A stretch of 32,131 nucleotides of DNA from an uncultured Ruminobacter sp. (GTDB lineage: Bacteria > Pseudomonadota > Gammaproteobacteria > Enterobacterales > Succinivibrionaceae), in contig CACWVT010000020.1 of NCBI GenBank assembly GCA_902764345.1, forward strand, positions 1 through 32,131, given 5' to 3'. Positions 1-8,266 of the stretch are shown piece after piece. The notes beneath the pieces are model-generated. The model was given only the letters and a program-made list of their open reading frames with translations. It did not search any database and had not been told where the DNA came from. Positions within the stretch are counted from its first letter, which is position 1, and the number at the start of each line of letters is the position of its first letter. Position numbers and translations under genes: made by a program.

Positions 1-3000
1 ACTGTTCCTGTCGGCCTTTCCGATGCATACCCGCCATATGAAGGAACCAGTGCGGCAATCTTACTCACCTGAAGATGGTCGATTTCGTCAAGATATCTTG
101 AAAGCGGATCTATGGTCAGATAAAGCCCCAGATATTCAACCTCTCCCTGAAGAAGTTCCTTGTCGGAGAACGGCTTGGTAAACTGGTAATCCGGGTCCTT
201 GAATTCCTGTGCAACATCGGCAAACATGTCAATAAAACCACCCTGCTTTTCCTTGGATGAAGAATTACAGAGATTCAGAGCCAAATCAACCGTGCTCAGC
301 ATGGTGCTGCGATCCTTAGGACTCTTATTCGGTCCTATCTTATCAAGTGCTCCGGCCTTAATCAGAGCTTCAAGCACTCGTCTGGACATGTTACGGTTGT
401 CAATACGGCGACAGAGATCAAAGAGGCTGACGAAAGGACCGTTCTTTCGTTCCTTCATGATTGCCTCAACAGGATAGTCACCAACTCCTTTTACGGCACT
501 GAGACTGAAAACGATATGTCCCTCGTCATTTACGATAAATGAAGTCTGTCCTTCATTTATGTCAGGCGGATCAACCTTGATCTTCAAACGACGGCATTCG
601 TTCACGAATACTTCTATCTTTTCCGCATTGGTCTTTTCTGACGTCATCATTGCCGCCATGAATTCGGCTGGGTAATGAGCCTTCAGCCACAGGGTCTGCA
701 GTGTCACAAGAGCATATGCCGCAGAATGAGACTTGTTAAAACCGTACATGGCGAATTTTTCCACCTGATCGAAAATCTTCATCGCCTTGTCCACGGAAAT
801 AATGCCTTTTTTCTTAACACCATCGGCATAGGTAATACGGTGCTTTGCCATAACTTCCGGCTGCTTCTTACCCATGGCTCGGCGCAGAATATCCGCTCCG
901 CCAAGAGAATATCCGGCAAGAACCTGAGCAATCTGCATTACCTGTTCCTGATACACGATAATACCGTATGTAGGTCCAAGCACAGGTTTAAGATCCTCGT
1001 GCTGAAAATCAGGATGAGGGTAGGCTATCGGTTCGTTACCTCTCTTACGGTCAACGAAGTTATCCACCATGCCGCTTCCCAGAGGTCCTGGACGATACAG
1101 TGCCACAAGCGCAATCATGTCTTCAAAGCAGTCAGGCTGCATTTTCTTTATCAGTTCGCGCATACCGTTTGATTCAAGCTGGAACACGGCCGTTGTCTCA
1201 GCGGAACGCAGAAGTTCAAAGGACAATTCATCCTTAAGATCTATACGGTTAATGTTCACCGGTGGCTGTTTTGCTTTTTCAAGACGCTCATTTATCATGT
1301 CCACGGCCCAGTGAATAACCGTCAGAGTACGCAGGCCAAGGAAGTCGAACTTAACAAGACCGGCCTCTTCAACGTCATGCTTATCGAACTGGGTTTTAAA
1401 ATCACCGCCTTCCTCATCACACATGAGTGGTGCGAAATCGGTAATGACAGTAGGTGAAATAACCACACCGCCGGCATGTTTACCGTGCGATGTCGTAATC
1501 CCCTCGAGCTTCAGGGCTATGTCGATGATGTAACGGTATTCCTCATCATTTTCATACTTATCCACAAATTCCTGAATCCTGTATTCCTCTTTCTTAGGAT
1601 CCAGACCGAGAGTGGCCTTAAGCGTCACGTCAGGCTTTGAAAGGATGAGTTTTGACAGGTTGTCACCGAAACTGTAGCTTTTACCGAGTACACGGCATAC
1701 ACTCTTTATGGATGCCTTCGCCGCCAGTGTTCCGAAAGTTATAATCTGAGATACGGAGTTTCGACCGTATTTTGAGGCCACGTATTTGATTACCTCACCG
1801 CGGTTATCCATACAGAAGTCAACGTCGAAGTCCGGCATGGATACACGCTCAGGATTGAGGAATCTTTCAAACAGCAGGTCGTAAGGAAGAGGGTCAAAGT
1901 CCGTAATCTTAATGGCATAGGCAACCAGGGAACCAGCACCTGAACCACGACCAGGACCTACGGGTATATTGTTCTTTTTGGACCACTGAATAAAGTCCAT
2001 CACGATGAGGAAGTATCCCGGGAAGTCCATTGTGATGATTACGTCAAGTTCTATTTCAAGACGTTCAAGATATCTCGGACGGTTTCTGTTTCTCTCCTCC
2101 TCATCCGGAAAGATTACCGCCAGACGCTCCTCCAGGCCTTCATATGCTTCCTTTCTGAGGTATTCGGCATCGGTTAAATCACCTGTCGGAAATTTTGGCA
2201 GATAGTTAGTACCAAGAGAAAGTTCAACGTTACACCTTCTGGCAATCTGCAGCGTGTTCTCAACAGCCTCAGGAATATCCTTAAAGAGCTCGCACATCTC
2301 CTCCTGCGAACGCATGTACATCTGGTCAGTATAAGGGTGAACCCATTTCTCATCATGAATGGTTACCTTATCCTGAATAGCCACACGGACACGATGTATC
2401 TCAAAATCTTCCTTTTTGGCAAACATTACCGGATTGGTAGCCACCACGGGAAGATTTTCGGTTACGGACTTATCCATCACCATGGCAATATATTCCTCTT
2501 CCTGAGGACGACCGCATCGGGATATTTCAAAATAAAAACGGTTTGGATAGCATTCCCTGTAATACTTCAGACGCTGTTCAAAAAGATCCTCTCTTCCAGA
2601 CAACAGGAATTTTGCGAGATCCCCGTTAAGACCTCCGCTCAGCATGATTACACCGTCGCTGTAATTCTTTAACCAGCTTAAATTAACCCTGAAAACATGA
2701 TCCAGAGCCCCCTGCTGATAACCGTATGACTGAAGATCCACTATGTTTCTGTATCCGGTAAGATTTACCGCATACAGCTTTATTCTGAAGAAAAAACGCT
2801 CAGTGGCGTTCTTTCTGGTGTCGTCATACACATTGAGTTCAATGCCGAATATCGGTTTGACTCCCTGCTTCATGCCGTCCTCATAGAGCTTTACGGCATT
2901 GCACTGGTTCATGAAGTCAGTTATGGATACGGCATTCATTCCAAGAGCCTTGGCATTTTTGACGACCTTACCCACATCCATCAGGCCGTCACACATGGAA

Positions 3001-3044
3001 TAGTCAGTATGTACGTATAAATGAACAAATTTGCTGTCAGACAT
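1..3044 (-). CDS. dnaE: DNA polymerase III alpha subunit, 3' truncated by window edge
   Basis: This is the replicative polymerase subunit of DNA polymerase III. The frame is open from ATG at 3044 to the left edge, about 1014 codons without a stop, against roughly 1160 residues in E. coli. The missing part would be the C-terminal OB and tau-binding region. The N-terminus has the PHP-domain start FVHLYVHTDYS. The polymerase motif MPDFDVDF lies at residues 403-410, so Asp405 and Asp407 match the E. coli catalytic pair Asp401/Asp403. GPGRGSGAGSLVAY and the later MYGFNKSHSAAY motif are also present. A GGGAG/CGGA ribosome site precedes the start. rnhB lies 33 bp upstream on the same strand, the usual gammaproteobacterial neighbour; accA would be expected beyond the window. 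The reading frame agrees at both ends, so there is no sign of a frameshift. Confidence 0.97.
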   Translation of the reverse strand, partial: MSDSKFVHLYVHTDYSMCDGLMDVGKVVKNAKALGMNAVSITDFMNQCNAVKLYEDGMKQGVKPIFGIELNVYDDTRKNATERFFFRIKLYAVNLTGYRNIVDLQSYGYQQGALDHVFRVNLSWLKNYSDGVIMLSGGLNGDLAKFLLSGREDLFEQRLKYYRECYPNRFYFEISRCGRPQEEEYIAMVMDKSVTENLPVVATNPVMFAKKEDFEIHRVRVAIQDKVTIHDEKWVHPYTDQMYMRSQEEMCELFKDIPEAVENTLQIARRCNVELSLGTNYLPKFPTGDLTDAEYLRKEAYEGLEERLAVIFPDEEERNRNRPRYLERLEIELDVIITMDFPGYFLIVMDFIQWSKKNNIPVGPGRGSGAGSLVAYAIKITDFDPLPYDLLFERFLNPERVSMPDFDVDFCMDNRGEVIKYVASKYGRNSVSQIITFGTLAAKASIKSVCRVLGKSYSFGDNLSKLILSKPDVTLKATLGLDPKKEEYRIQEFVDKYENDEEYRYIIDIALKLEGITTSHGKHAGGVVISPTVITDFAPLMCDEEGGDFKTQFDKHDVEEAGLVKFDFLGLRTLTVIHWAVDMINERLEKAKQPPVNINRIDLKDELSFELLRSAETTAVFQLESNGMRELIKKMQPDCFEDMIALVALYRPGPLGSGMVDNFVDRKRGNEPIAYPHPDFQHEDLKPVLGPTYGIIVYQEQVMQIAQVLAGYSLGGADILRRAMGKKQPEVMAKHRITYADGVKKKGIISVDKAMKIFDQVEKFAMYGFNKSHSAAYALVTLQTLWLKAHYPAEFMAAMMTSEKTNAEKIEVFVNECRRLKIKVDPPDINEGQTSFIVNDEGHIVFSLSAVKGVGDYPVEAIMKERKNGPFVSLFDLCRRIDNRNMSRRVLEALIKAGALDKIGPNKSPKDRSTMLSTVDLALNLCNSSSKEKQGGFIDMFADVAQEFKDPDYQFTKPFSDKELLQGEVEYLGLYLTIDPLSRYLDEIDHLQVSKIAALVPSYGGYASERPTGT

Positions 3045-3077
3045 TTCCGGCTCCCGGATCATTAACAATTAGCGGTA

Positions 3078-3710
3078 TCAGCCATTATGTGCGTCAAGTA
3101 TTTCCTTAACGGGACGATACGACTTTCTGTAAAGACCGTCAATCAGCCCGAATTCCTTTATGGCTCTGAGATGAGCTGCCGTAGGATACCCCTTATGCGA
3201 CGCAAAACCATACTGGGGATACAGCCTGTCAAGTTCAATGAGTTCTCTGTCTCTTGTTACCTTGGCTATTATTGAGGCGGCACTTATTTCCTTTACCCGT
3301 GCATCCCCTTTGACAACGGCCTGCGCAGGCATCATCAGATGCTTGGGAATCTTATTACCGTCAACAAGAATCATTCCCGGAACGACGCTAAGGGATTCAA
3401 CTGCTCTCTCCATTGCAAGCATGGATGCCCAGAGTATGTTGTATTCGTCAATTTCCGCAGGAGTGGCAATTCCCACACCGACTGCAAGAGCCTTCTCCAT
3501 AATCACGTCGTAGAGAGCATCTCTTTTCTTCTCGGTCAGTTTTTTGGAATCAGCCAGACCTTCAATGTGATTTTCAGGGTCAAGAATGACGGCTGCCGCC
3601 ACGACGTTACCTACCAATGGTCCGCGCCCTGCTTCATCAGTACCGGCATAAATAACATTTTCCCCGGCAAGCGGATATACAAAAGGAGCAAATTCCGTTT
3701 TAGATGACAT
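3078..3710 (-). CDS. rnhB: Ribonuclease HII
   Basis: RNase HII cuts RNA in RNA-DNA hybrids and starts removal of misincorporated ribonucleotides. The product is 210 residues, normal for the family. The N-terminal metal-binding motif [14 protein letters not shown] supplies Asp25 and Glu26. Further acidic sites appear in ILVDGNKIP and in the conserved block [13 protein letters not shown], and [10 protein letters not shown] follows. I chose ATG at 3710 because an AGGTGGAG ribosome site lies just upstream. A GTG three codons earlier (3719) would sit inside that site and is less likely. The gene lies between lpxB and dnaE as in E. coli and Vibrio, separated from lpxB by about 130 bp in which I see no terminator. 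Confidence 0.95.
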   Translation of the reverse strand: MSSKTEFAPFVYPLAGENVIYAGTDEAGRGPLVGNVVAAAVILDPENHIEGLADSKKLTEKKRDALYDVIMEKALAVGVGIATPAEIDEYNILWASMLAMERAVESLSVVPGMILVDGNKIPKHLMMPAQAVVKGDARVKEISAASIIAKVTRDRELIELDRLYPQYGFASHKGYPTAAHLRAIKEFGLIDGLYRKSYRPVKEILDAHNG

Positions 3711-3839
3711 AATCTCCACCTGATAGTAATAATTTGTTTATTTTGCCGGTCAGACAATTTCAGAATCATGTTGCGAAAATGATGTATCCGCGTCTTTTCT
3801 GGCATTTACCGGCGACAAAAAATACCCGCAGTATTGTGC

Positions 3840-5126
3840 TCAGCCTTCGTTGCTGTCCGCAGCATCAGCTTTTTGACTTTTACGCTCAGATACGGGCTGT
3901 TTTTCAGAAACAGTTACCGTGCTTTTCTGCTCTGAGTTTTTGGAGGCTCTTTCGGCTATAACCTTCATTACCGCATCTGCAGCAATGGAATCAGAATCAA
4001 GATCAAGCAGTCTGTGAAGACGATTGAATTCCATGAACAGATGACGATTATCACTGGTAAAGATTTTATTTATTTCCATGCTGATGTTTGAAGGAGTGCA
4101 GTCGTCCTGAATAAGTTCAGGTACTATCTTCTTTCCGCTAAGGAGATTAGGGAGGGAAAACATGTTCACCTTCAGCATGTGCTTGCCAATCATTGCCGTA
4201 ATTCTGCTGACAATATAGCACACCACCATGCTCTTATTCAGCAGCATGGCCTCAAGAGTAGCGGTTCCCGAAGCAATCATGAGTGCATTGGAGGCACTCA
4301 TTACCTCCTTGGATCTTCCGACCCATATGGTCAGCGGTATGTTAGGAGCGTGCTTTTGCCACAGTCTTGAAAGAAGTTCAGCCTTTGCTCTCGTTGTTGT
4401 AGCACTTATAAATCTCATCACGGGATATTTTTTCTGGAGTTCATAAGCCGCTTCAGCAAACTCAGGGGTAAGGAATTTTATCTCAGCCACCCTGCTTCCG
4501 GGAAGCACACCGACAATCTGATTGCTCTTCATGGCCTCATCGGAAAAGCTGAGAGCAAGTCTTGCCGCTGACATGGGAACATTCATCGGAATTTCCCTGG
4601 CAAGTCTGTGCCCTACATATGTACATGGCGCATCAAACCTTTCGTAAAATTCCTTTTCAAAAGGAAGAATGGAAAGCACCATGTCGGTGGCCGCCTTAAT
4701 CTTATAGATACGGCTCTGGCGCCATGCCCATATGGAAGGACTTACGTAATGAACAGTGGGAATCCCGCTTTCCTTTAACTTTAATTCCACGTGCAGATTA
4801 AAATCCGGAGCATCAATCCCGACGTAGACCAAAGGTCTGTTTTTTTTCAGAAATGAAATAAGACCACGTCTTATTTTAAGAATTCTCGGAAGGGACTTTA
4901 AGACCTCGCCGATCCCCATCACGGCCAGGTCCTCCATGTCAAAAAGCTGCAGGGATTGTTTTCCTGCCGCCTTTCTCATTTTCGGACCAAAAACACCGAC
5001 AAACCTGGCTTCGGGGTCGCATTTGCGGATGGCTCTGATCAGCCCTTCACCTAAAGTGTCGCCTGAAGATTCACAAGCAGTAACGGCATAAAGATGCCCA
5101 TTGTTAAATGACGAGCTGTATTCCAT
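3840..5126 (-). CDS. lpxB: Lipid-A-disaccharide synthase
   Basis: LpxB joins UDP-2,3-diacylglucosamine to lipid X to make the tetraacyl disaccharide of lipid A at the inner membrane surface. Recognisable blocks in order are ACESSGDTLGEGLIRA near the N-terminus, DLAVMGIGEVL, VYVGIDAPDFN, HYVSPSIWAWRQ, the GT-B motif GVLPGSR, and ASGTATLEAML with SLPNLLSGK toward the C-terminus. The protein is 428 residues against 382 in E. coli. Most of the excess is a polar tail of about 35 residues rich in Ser, Lys, Glu and Ala after the family's usual end. The start codon is 1 nt past the lpxA stop, so translation is probably coupled. Confidence 0.96.
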   Translation of the reverse strand: MEYSSSFNNGHLYAVTACESSGDTLGEGLIRAIRKCDPEARFVGVFGPKMRKAAGKQSLQLFDMEDLAVMGIGEVLKSLPRILKIRRGLISFLKKNRPLVYVGIDAPDFNLHVELKLKESGIPTVHYVSPSIWAWRQSRIYKIKAATDMVLSILPFEKEFYERFDAPCTYVGHRLAREIPMNVPMSAARLALSFSDEAMKSNQIVGVLPGSRVAEIKFLTPEFAEAAYELQKKYPVMRFISATTTRAKAELLSRLWQKHAPNIPLTIWVGRSKEVMSASNALMIASGTATLEAMLLNKSMVVCYIVSRITAMIGKHMLKVNMFSLPNLLSGKKIVPELIQDDCTPSNISMEINKIFTSDNRHLFMEFNRLHRLLDLDSDSIAADAVMKVIAERASKNSEQKSTVTVSEKQPVSERKSQKADAADSNEG

Positions 5127-5127
5127 T

Positions 5128-5916
5128 TTATCGACAAATACCGCGGGTACTTTCTTTCAGGAAGTCCACCAGAAGCTGCACTGAAGGTTCCTGTTCACAT
5201 AAAGGTCCAAGTTTGTCAATTGCCTCATCGACCGTCTTACTTTCTTTGTATACGATCATGTATGCATGTCTTATTGTGGAAATGGCTTCATTGCTGAATC
5301 CTCTGCGACGCAGTCCTTCCTTATTGATGCCAAATGGCTTTGCGTAATGACCTGCCGCCATTACGAACGGAGGAACATCCTGATTCAGAGCGGCCATACC
5401 TGCAATGAATGCGTGATCACCTACGCGACCAAACTGATGAATTGCGGCAAGACCGCCGAAAATCACCCAGTTTCCGATATGAACATGACCTGCCAGAGTT
5501 GCATTATTGGCAAAAATGCAGTCGTCACCCACAACACAGTCATGAGCCACATGGACATTAACCATAAACAGGTTTCGGCTGCCGACCTTAGTCAGGCACT
5601 GATCCTGTACGGTACCGCGATGGAAAGTACAGTGTTCTCTAATGACATTGTCATCACCGATTTCAAGAAATGTCCTTTCGCCGGCGTATTTCTTATCCTG
5701 ACAGTCCTCACCGATGGTAGCAAACTGAAATATCTTATTGCGCTTACCGATTTTTACCGGTCCCTTAATTACGCAGTGAGAGGCAATTGATGTTCCCTCC
5801 CCGATTTCAACTTCAGAACCGATAACGGTCCAGGGGCCCACGGTAACTCCAGGCCCGATAATGGCATCATCACTGACAATGGCAGTGGAGTGTATAACCG
5901 CACTTTTATCAATCAT
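5128..5916 (-). CDS. lpxA: Acyl-ACP--UDP-N-acetylglucosamine O-acyltransferase
   Basis: LpxA catalyses the first step of lipid A synthesis, O-acylation of UDP-GlcNAc from an acyl carrier protein. The 262-residue product matches E. coli in length. It begins with left-handed beta-helix hexapeptide repeats and ends with the family C-terminal helices ([19 protein letters not shown]). Numbering matches E. coli exactly at catalytic His125 (VHVAHDC) and at His122, His144 and His160. Position 173 is Gly, the residue that lets E. coli LpxA take a 14-carbon hydroxyacyl chain, so C14 selectivity is a reasonable prediction. It lies between fabZ and lpxB, the standard order. Confidence 0.97.
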   Translation of the reverse strand: MIDKSAVIHSTAIVSDDAIIGPGVTVGPWTVIGSEVEIGEGTSIASHCVIKGPVKIGKRNKIFQFATIGEDCQDKKYAGERTFLEIGDDNVIREHCTFHRGTVQDQCLTKVGSRNLFMVNVHVAHDCVVGDDCIFANNATLAGHVHIGNWVIFGGLAAIHQFGRVGDHAFIAGMAALNQDVPPFVMAAGHYAKPFGINKEGLRRRGFSNEAISTIRHAYMIVYKESKTVDEAIDKLGPLCEQEPSVQLLVDFLKESTRGICR

Positions 5917-5941
5917 AGCTACCTGTCCTCAAAAAGAAAAA

Positions 5942-6403
5942 TCAGCCCTTACGCTTTGCACACATTAAATCAGCGGAACATACGACTTCACCGTCAACTG
6001 AAGCCACGCCGGTAAATTTGGCAATACCGCGTCTTTCCTTGAGATATTCCACTTCAAGAATAAGCTGATCACCAGGTACAACCGGTCTCTTGAAACGGGC
6101 ATTGTCAATTGATGCAAAATAGTACAGTTCATCAGATTCAGGCTTACCGACCATGGTAAACGCCAGAATACCAGTTGCCTGAGCCATGGCCTCAAGAATT
6201 AATACTCCAGGAAGAACAGGTTTGCCAGGAAAATGTCCCTGGAAAAACGGTTCATTGAAAGACACGTTCTTGACAGCCTTAAGGGTCTTGTGTTCACCTT
6301 CAGTGCAATAGTCCAGAACTCTGTCTACCAAAAGAAACGGATAACGATGTGGCAAAAGATTCAAAATCTGTTGAATATCTAATTCTTTCTGTGTAGTGCT
6401 CAA
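5942..6403 (-). CDS. fabZ: 3-hydroxyacyl-ACP dehydratase FabZ
   Basis: FabZ dehydrates 3-hydroxyacyl-ACP in fatty acid elongation and competes with LpxA and LpxD for hydroxyacyl-ACP. The hot-dog fold signature [14 protein letters not shown] is followed by [20 protein letters not shown], giving His57 and Glu71 as the active-site pair. I place the start at TTG 6403: it lies 4 nt after the lpxD stop, has AAGGA about 9 nt upstream, and gives 153 residues, close to the E. coli length. An in-frame ATG at 6442 would add 13 residues, overlap lpxD by about 35 nt and has poorer support. The C-terminus ends [11 protein letters not shown]. Cytoplasmic enzyme. Confidence 0.95.
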   Translation of the reverse strand: MSTTQKELDIQQILNLLPHRYPFLLVDRVLDYCTEGEHKTLKAVKNVSFNEPFFQGHFPGKPVLPGVLILEAMAQATGILAFTMVGKPESDELYYFASIDNARFKRPVVPGDQLILEVEYLKERRGIAKFTGVASVDGEVVCSADLMCAKRKG

Positions 6404-6407
6404 TTGT

Positions 6408-7439
6408 TTATTCCTTACTTTGGTTATCTGAGATCTCTGCAAGCTTCTTTTCAGCCGCTACCAAACGTTTGTATATCTTTTCTATCTGATACATGCGAAC
6501 CTGTGTTCTTGCCCATGTTGCAGCGTCCGTAACAGGTAAATATGATTCATACTTACCAGGTTTCTTAATGTTGGAGCCGACCTGTCCCAGAATATGTGCG
6601 CCGTCGCAAACAGAAATATGGCCGTTAAACACTGAAGTACCGCCGATAATACAGTACCTGCCGATATTTACGCTTCCTGCAATAACGGTAGCCCCAGCTA
6701 TTGCAGTTCCGTAGCCAATCTTATCATTATGTGCTACCTGCACCTGATTGTCTATTATAACATTATCTTCTATCACTGTGTCATCTATCGCACCGCGATC
6801 AATTGTAGTGGATGCCCCGATTTCAACATCGTTGCCGATAACGACTCTTCCGACCTGAGGAATTTTAATCCAGCGGCCGCGTTCATTAGCATAACCAAAG
6901 CCGTCAGAACCGATAACGGCTCCGGACTGGAACAGGCATCGTTCACCGATAACACAGTTATGATAAATGCTTACGTTTGCCCATAACTTGGTGTTTTTAC
7001 CGATAACGGTTCCCTTCCCTACAAAACAGTTAGGACCAATCTGGGCACCTTCACATATACGGGCATCAGCCTCAATCACCGCATTGGCTCCTACTGACAC
7101 GTTCTCTTCTATCACGGCAGTAGGATCTATTACTGCGCTTGGATGAATGCCGGTGGCGCTTCTGGGGGTAGTATCAAAAATCTGAGCAATCTTTGCGAAA
7201 GCAACGTAAGGATCTGCCACAACAATATAGTTCAGTGAAGAGTTGGCATCCACCATGCTTTCCCTTACGATAACGGCACCGGCCTTTGTCTGAGCCAGAT
7301 ATTTACGCATTTTTTCATCAGACAGGAAGCTGACCTCATTGCTCTGTGCGGTAGCCAGATTGGCTATCTTATAAACTTCATGATTTCCATCACCAATTAT
7401 TCTGCCGCCCAGGGCCTCTGCCATTTCAGAAATTTTCAT
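6408..7439 (-). CDS. lpxD: UDP-3-O-(3-hydroxyacyl)glucosamine N-acyltransferase
   Basis: LpxD adds the second hydroxyacyl chain to the amine of UDP-3-acylglucosamine, the third step of lipid A synthesis. The 343-residue product has the N-terminal uridine-binding domain, a long run of left-handed beta-helix hexapeptides and a C-terminal helix ([14 protein letters not shown]). The catalytic histidine is His237 in [11 protein letters not shown], equivalent to E. coli His239. [18 protein letters not shown] is the usual conserved loop. GAGG lies about 12 nt before the ATG. skp lies 56 bp upstream and fabZ 4 bp downstream, so it sits in the usual skp-lpxD-fabZ-lpxA order. Confidence 0.97.
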   Translation of the reverse strand: MKISEMAEALGGRIIGDGNHEVYKIANLATAQSNEVSFLSDEKMRKYLAQTKAGAVIVRESMVDANSSLNYIVVADPYVAFAKIAQIFDTTPRSATGIHPSAVIDPTAVIEENVSVGANAVIEADARICEGAQIGPNCFVGKGTVIGKNTKLWANVSIYHNCVIGERCLFQSGAVIGSDGFGYANERGRWIKIPQVGRVVIGNDVEIGASTTIDRGAIDDTVIEDNVIIDNQVQVAHNDKIGYGTAIAGATVIAGSVNIGRYCIIGGTSVFNGHISVCDGAHILGQVGSNIKKPGKYESYLPVTDAATWARTQVRMYQIEKIYKRLVAAEKKLAEISDNQSKE

Positions 7440-7495
7440 ATGAATAAATACCTCAAAATCAATATACGGCTCAAACAGACATCATTTGCAGGTTA

Positions 7496-8011
7496 TTACT
7501 TGGCTCTGCTTACGTTTTCAATCACCTTTTCTGAAAGATCAATTGAATCGTTAGAAATGTAAAGCAGACTTTCAGCACGAATGACTACATCAACGTTATT
7601 CTGCTTTGCAACTGAGTCAATTGCAGCCTGAATCTTCTTGTCGATTTCAGTTTTTTCCTTGAACATTAACTTCTGCTGCTCTTCGCGAAGTTCACTGTAC
7701 TTAACCTGTAATTCAGTTTCAATAAGCTGAAGCTCACGCTGCTTCTTTGCTCTTTCATCGGCTGAAAGCTTTGAATCACCGAGAGCCTTCTGTAAGGCGG
7801 CGCCTTCACTCTGAAGCTTATCGAGAGCCTTGGCCTTTGACGCAGTAGCCTTGTTTACCTTATCCTCGGCAGCCTTTGACTGAGGAATTTTGCTGTAAAC
7901 ATAAGGAACACTAACGGTTGCAACCTTACTGTCAGCGTACGCTTCGGTAAAAGCCGCAGTACCAAGAACAAGAGATACACCAATAGCTAAAGAAGATAAT
8001 GACTTTAACAT
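7496..8011 (-). CDS. skp: Periplasmic chaperone Skp/OmpH
   Basis: Skp holds unfolded outer membrane proteins in the periplasm and passes them to the BAM complex. The 171-residue product opens with a signal peptide, MLKSLSSLAIGVSLVLGTAAF, with likely cleavage after AYA. The mature part starts with a short beta segment (KVATVSVPYVYSKIPQ), then a long charged coiled coil rich in Lys, Glu, Gln and Ala, and returns with VDVVIRAESLLYISND near the end. Start ATG 8011 has an ideal TAGGAG site 6 nt upstream. An in-frame ATG nine codons earlier would place non-signal residues before the signal peptide. It lies between bamA and lpxD as is usual. Confidence 0.94.
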   Translation of the reverse strand: MLKSLSSLAIGVSLVLGTAAFTEAYADSKVATVSVPYVYSKIPQSKAAEDKVNKATASKAKALDKLQSEGAALQKALGDSKLSADERAKKQRELQLIETELQVKYSELREEQQKLMFKEKTEIDKKIQAAIDSVAKQNNVDVVIRAESLLYISNDSIDLSEKVIENVSRAK

Positions 8012-8072
8012 AATCACTCCTACATGAAATCCTAACAAAAAAATAACTTATTAAGATATTCCAAAAATACAA

Positions 8073-8196
8073 ATTATAAAAGATAAACCTTTAAAAATTG
8101 AGATATTTCTTTACAGACGGCTAATTTCCGCACAGCCGCAGTTCCCGTCCCAAATAGACATAAAATGTTAGATACGGGAAAAACCAAAAAATTCCC
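8073..8196 (-). promoter_or_regulatory. bamA-skp intergenic control region with competing inverted repeats
   Basis: The 255-bp gap before skp is long for this cluster. On the minus strand a TATAAT lies at 8078-8073, about 60 bp before skp, but the -35 region (TCAATT near 8101-8096) is poor. Upstream, TTCCC at 8180-8176 can pair with GGGAA at 8196-8192, while an overlapping TTCCCGT (8180-8174) can instead pair with ACGGGAA (8148-8142). The two pairings exclude each other. The sequence shows the repeats; a secondary skp promoter or switch is inference. Confidence 0.3.
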
Positions 8197-8266
8197 AATT
8201 TGTTCCGGCAACGGGACGATATGAGCATAAAACAGACAAATATCCGCCCCGACACCGTTTTTCCTA

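Noticed and set aside
675-1172. Plus-strand open frame of 165 codons inside dnaE
   Set aside because: It is antisense to a conserved, continuous dnaE frame, has no ribosome site and no family-like motifs.
5266-5790. Plus-strand open frame of 174 codons inside lpxA
   Set aside because: It lies antisense to lpxA, whose catalytic residues align perfectly; the plus-strand translation is unlike any protein I know.
8100-8150. Sigma-E promoter ahead of skp
   Set aside because: GGAACT and GTCT-like elements are present, but the spacing is about 20 nt or more, too long for the sigma-E consensus.
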